From: Stratiolaelaps scimitus
Lineage: Eukaryota; Arthropoda; Arachnida; Mesostigmata; Laelapidae
NCBI GenBank assembly: GCA_019614645.1
Contig: JABWDB010000019.1
Coordinates: 4,758,501 to 4,822,500 of the forward strand
Direction: 5' to 3'
Length of the DNA stretch: 64,000 nucleotides
The translations under genes were made by a program, and so were the position numbers. Shown here in pieces: positions 60,267 to 64,000 of the stretch. A model generated the notes under the pieces. That model did not search any database. It saw only the letters and a program-made list of their open reading frames with translations, and was not told the origin of the DNA. The number at the start of each line of letters is the position of its first letter. The first letter of the stretch is position 1.

Positions 60267-60913
60267 CTACGGTTCACCCGATGAGGTATCTTCTGCCGCA
60301 GTATTTCCTGACAATTGGCGTTTGTCCGATGTTCCAGCTGACATTGCGTCACTGTTCGAGGATGTTGCATATAGGCGGTCCTCTTCGAGACATGCCTCCT
60401 GGTAGAGCTGGTGGAAACACTCGAATCCGCGTTGCCACGACTTCAGTGCGCGCTCACTTACCATTGGGGACACGACGTGCAGGAAAGCGACACCAAACGT
60501 CTACTATCGTCGATGGATCGAATGACAACGATATAACGAGACAAAGGCGGCGTTAGCTTGTTAGCAGAAAGCCACGGGGCGTGAGCGAATTCATCATTTC
60601 TAAGTTACGATTAATAGTGTAGGTCAATCTACGGAAAAGTTCAGCCGACGTCGGGGCAAAGCCAAATGTATTGGAAATGTTCAGTACCTCAAAATGTTGT
60701 CGGGTGATATTTCGAGGCCGATGTGTGGCCGCCACCTTGCCTACGAGGTCGCGGCAGGTGTCTGCGTCGTCGAGGTGGTCAATGAGTGATGTCACAACAT
60801 AGAATACCGATAAGGCATTTGCGAGTAGCTTCGGATGATAGGGCAACTGCTCACCAGGAATATTGTCCAGGTGGCGAAACTTTTTTATCAGGCTCGGATC
60901 CTCGCGGAACAAC
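60267..60913 (-). CDS. Globin with Asn at the distal (E7) position, 3' two exons
   Basis: Exon 60913-60688 and exon 60500-60267 join in phase 0 (GAG|GTACTG donor, GATAGTAG acceptor), giving about 152 residues; the exon with helices A and B is missing upstream. The first exon reads LFREDPSLIKKFRHLDNIPG (helices C/D), then PKLLANALSVFYVVTSLID (helix E) and GKVAATHRPRNITRQHFE (helix F and on). The proximal His F8 is H in AATH. Counting back 32 residues, the E7-F8 spacing of neuroglobin and cytoglobin, lands on Asn in KLLANAL instead of His. The second exon supplies helices G/H: GVAFLHVV, SERALKSWQRGFECFHQLYQ, then a Ser/Thr-rich tail. Globins bind haem and O2 or act as redox or NO enzymes. The distal change would alter ligand stabilisation. 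Family call firm; subclass not determined. Confidence 0.82.
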
Positions 60914-61242
60914 CTATACCAAATGGGAAGTGCATATCAAATCGAATGATGAGACAAGTAAGTTTATGGAATACGAATCAAATTGCGCGTATCACGCCAT
61001 TCGGTCGCATCTGGCTGCGCATTTCCAAACACCGAGGATTCACCGCTTTAAAAATATAATACTAGCAGATGATCATTATTGTTCAAATCCATTTTCGTTA
61101 GATTGGTTTCGACGACGATCAAATGGGTTGTCGAACTTTATATGAGGATACAGTATCGGAATGTTTGTAATCGGGAGAAAAAATTATGCATTTTCAAATT
61201 TTGACAGCATATGGTCTAGTAGCTGGAATACTTGGTTTGCGC

Positions 61243-61281
<39 letters not shown>

Positions 61282-64000
61282 TGTGGAAGGAAGTCCGCGC
61301 TGGCGCGACCCTTCTCATTCACACGCGTACATGTATATATCATATATAAGTGGTGGTATAGTAAAACACTTATATAGAGGCATCGTCTTCTTTCATATGA
61401 TCGTGTGCCCTCAGATCTACCGTGGCCGCCTAGAGTGTCGAAGGTAAGAAGTGAAAAATACGAGCTGCCTCGAGGGCGGCGTACTTCCGTAACCCAGTGC
61501 TTGACATATATATGCATATGCTGTTAAACTTTGATCTGTGGTGCCACAATTTGTACAACGGTCGGGATACGACATGGAAGCTTGGAATCGATATAGTAGT
61601 AATACCTAAACGTTCGAAGACCGAGGAACTACTGAAAGTCGGCTTAAACAGTGCTTAGGATCTATATAGTATAAAAGAAACGATTATCTGCGTTAGGGAT
61701 GACGGCATTAACGGCATTCGACGATCACGTCAAGAGTTGGATGGGTTTCTATTTCGGGTAGACGCTGTCGATGCTGACGCATGATATTCTTCAGCATCAA
61801 CGGCGATCTTGACGTTGGTGTTATCAAACCTTTTCAAGGTTAGCTCTTGGGAGACCCAACGACGGTTGTCATTTCCGTGGACAGTTAAGCAATAGCTAAG
61901 TCATGCTAGAATTCTGGGGCGATCAATGGGGTGCACAACTTGAGCTTTGATTCCATTTAAAGCTGTAGTGGATTGGCTGGACATGACCTCTCTACGGCAG
62001 AGTTAACCAAGGTAAGTGCTGCGACGCGTGAGAACTGTATTATGAAGATCGTGCTGTTACGCCAAGTGGTTGCATTCGAGAGGACATTATTGCACTGAGC
62101 ACTAAGTTTCTGTCTCTTGGAGCAAGGGCTATATCGCGCTAACGGAAGTGCTGGATAGTCAGATTGTGATCGGCCTTTAGTCTTTAAAAGAACAATATGT
62201 ACCGAATAGTGTCTTGGTCTCTTCTCACTCGAACTGTTACAATATGTTTCAATATGTGACTGTTAATCGAGTAACGTAAAGACTGAGGGTAATACTAACA
62301 GAATTAGGTCACTTTACTTTTGGTGCAGTCTCACCGCAGATCGCAATCACCCAATCACTAAAAGAAGGCTCGCCTCTGCCTTGGCTGAAACCTTCCGCAT
62401 TGCCGCAGTTAAATCGATGGCGTCGTTCCCCGGTGTTTTAGCAACTTGCTTGTCACTCCGGTGCACAAATAGAAGAATACAAATCCGACATTGACAACTC
62501 TGGGTCTGTGGTTCAAAAGCTTATTGCATATGTCATTTTTGAAAGGCTTAAGGCTAAGCACATGTTCAGTTACCTCTCAGTGAAGGGTCTGTTAGATGAT
62601 ACGGCTTTACCAATGGCAAATCTTTTACACAGCTGGTAAATGCTCTAAAAAAAACTAAAAAATATACAACGTATTGAATTCTCTTTGATTGTCTATTGTT
62701 TGATTTGAAAGAATTGACGAAATTTCCCTTCCCTCGATTATAGCTTCAAAAGGACATAACCTTAGAATCCATAGTAAAACTATTCCCCGGCTACGCAGCT
62801 GTCTGACAGATATGTAGACAATTCAGAGTTAGAGCAGATGCGAGGGTGAGCTCTAGCTAGGTGACCTCGGCTTTTTGGATATCAAAATTCAGTGTAAGAA
62901 CGTTAAATGTTAATCGTAGTAGTGAAATGTGTAGTTGTCTCATGATCTAGCCATCCATCTATTCTCATTATTGAGACTCTATCCACAGAACTTGGCTCAC
63001 ATGATACTGAAGTTGTGAGGGTAACGACTTCTGTATCTAGTGCCAGGTGTGACGCTCCTGGAGAACCAGTGACACCCCATAGGCCGATAAGTCAACTTCA
63101 TGAGGCGCTTGCCTGCCTTTTTGCCTGGCGAATGGCGCCATTTTCATGTTGATCACGCGTTACAATGAATTGCCCACATTGTCGATCACATTGTGTTGTT
63201 CTACTGTGTTATAGGGACGCCTCGGGTGATGATAAAGGCGTATTTACATGTTACTGCATTATCTATTCTACAAATTGTCGGCAGCTCGAGCTTATTCGAT
63301 ATCTCTTATCTGTCCGTCTATGATCTCAAAAGAAAGTAGACCATTTTGCGCATTGGGGACACTTGGACAGTTTTCGAGTTTATTGCACTTGCTTATCATC
63401 CAGTGGCGGACCGCAGTTTCCGACTAGACAACCATGTTACAGGATTAGCTTCTGTACTACCGCGTGCGATGTAGTGCCTATGACTGAATAAAAAATTAAT
63501 CACTTGGTTACTCGAGTGTCTTTCATTTCCTCGACTCGCGATCAGAGGCGGGGAGTCGATTTCCCCGCATAGTAAATCGATGTTGCATCCAATATAAATA
63601 ATGTGTTTCAATGCCTACTCGCTTTGATTATTGTCATTATAAATATAGATCACTGTGTAATCCATTTGTCCGATATAATCGAAATATATATGTCAGCAGT
63701 ATTGATATGAAAATTCAAACGGAACCATTTCATAGGAGTGTTGTGGGTTTCTCGTTCTGCGCACCGGTTACAGATTTTTCACTATTTAGCATTTTATGGG
63801 ATATTTAACATTTCATAGGAACTGTATCCCGCCCTGATTCTAACCCATAAGAACGAAGGAAGAGCTGTATTTTTCACGAAGCTGTTTTAACCGACGCACC
63901 CTGTTACCGTGCATTTGTCATTCTGTGGCCATGAGTCGCTAATACTTAGATACGACGTCAAAGTCGTCACGGTCATATCTTGTGTTATGGTGGAAACCAC
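60914..64000. other. Gene-free right end; globin exon 1 expected here or beyond
   Basis: It contains an (AT)n run at 61246-61278. No gene is secured. The missing globin first exon should lie on the minus strand to the right of 60913 but was not recognised. The sequence at 61.6-62.6 kb looks like decayed coding or transposon DNA without an intact frame. Confidence 0.4.
61246..61278. repeat. (AT)n microsatellite
   Basis: A pure AT run of about 33 bases. Confidence 0.9.

Noticed and set aside
1..64000. CRISPR arrays, operons or bacterial/phage systems
   Set aside because: The window has spliced eukaryotic genes, SINEs and AT microsatellites; no regularly spaced direct repeats or bacterial gene arrangement is present.

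Overview
This is a 64-kb piece of an animal nuclear genome. The genes are split by GT/AG introns, their codon phases agree across the introns, and their products are eukaryotic (RNA polymerase III, H/ACA snoRNP, ER scramblase, neuronal transporter families). Long (AT)n microsatellites recur every 1-3 kb, and tRNA-derived SINEs, a mariner remnant and an R1-like LINE remnant are scattered between genes. Secreted Kazal and small Cys peptides and a Fuseless-type gene point to an arthropod. Compact introns and the AT-microsatellite landscape fit a mite-like chelicerate, but that last step is inference. Nothing in the window looks bacterial or viral.

Layout. 1.2-1.8 kb: a two-exon secreted Kazal inhibitor (+). 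2.6-3.9 kb: short coding-like fragments without a secure gene. 7.7-8.5 kb: two signal-peptide frames on the minus strand. 10.2-11.3 kb: a WDR91-type LisH protein that stops before any WD40 repeats (-). 14.6-15.6 kb: Pol III subunit RPC9/CRCP (-). 16.1-17.5 kb: NHP2 (+). 19.6-20.6 kb: TMEM41B (+). 23.0 kb: a 39-residue secreted peptide (+). 25.5-30.8 kb: a Fuseless-like multi-pass membrane protein (-) with a small secreted protein nested in its last intron. 35.1-35.6 kb and 46.3-46.6 kb: 3' ends of two minus-strand genes I cannot name. 41.5-42.1 kb: a frameshifted LINE C-terminus (-). 49.2-57.7 kb: a divergent SLC1 (EAAT-family) transporter in eight recognised exons (+), lacking only its first exon. 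59.6-60.1 kb: a dead mariner element. 60.3-60.9 kb: a globin (two 3' exons, -).

The genes are a mixed neighbourhood rather than a pathway. RPC9, NHP2 and TMEM41B are housekeeping genes packed within about 6 kb. The SLC1 and Fuseless-like genes are of types used in the nervous system. The points most worth checking are the substituted cation- and substrate-site residues of the SLC1 protein, the Asn at the globin distal position, the LisH-only WDR91 model, two SINE types that share one 3' hairpin tail, and a 36-bp perfect inverted repeat bounding a MITE-like insertion. Exon borders were read by eye from splice consensus and phase; none has transcript support here.
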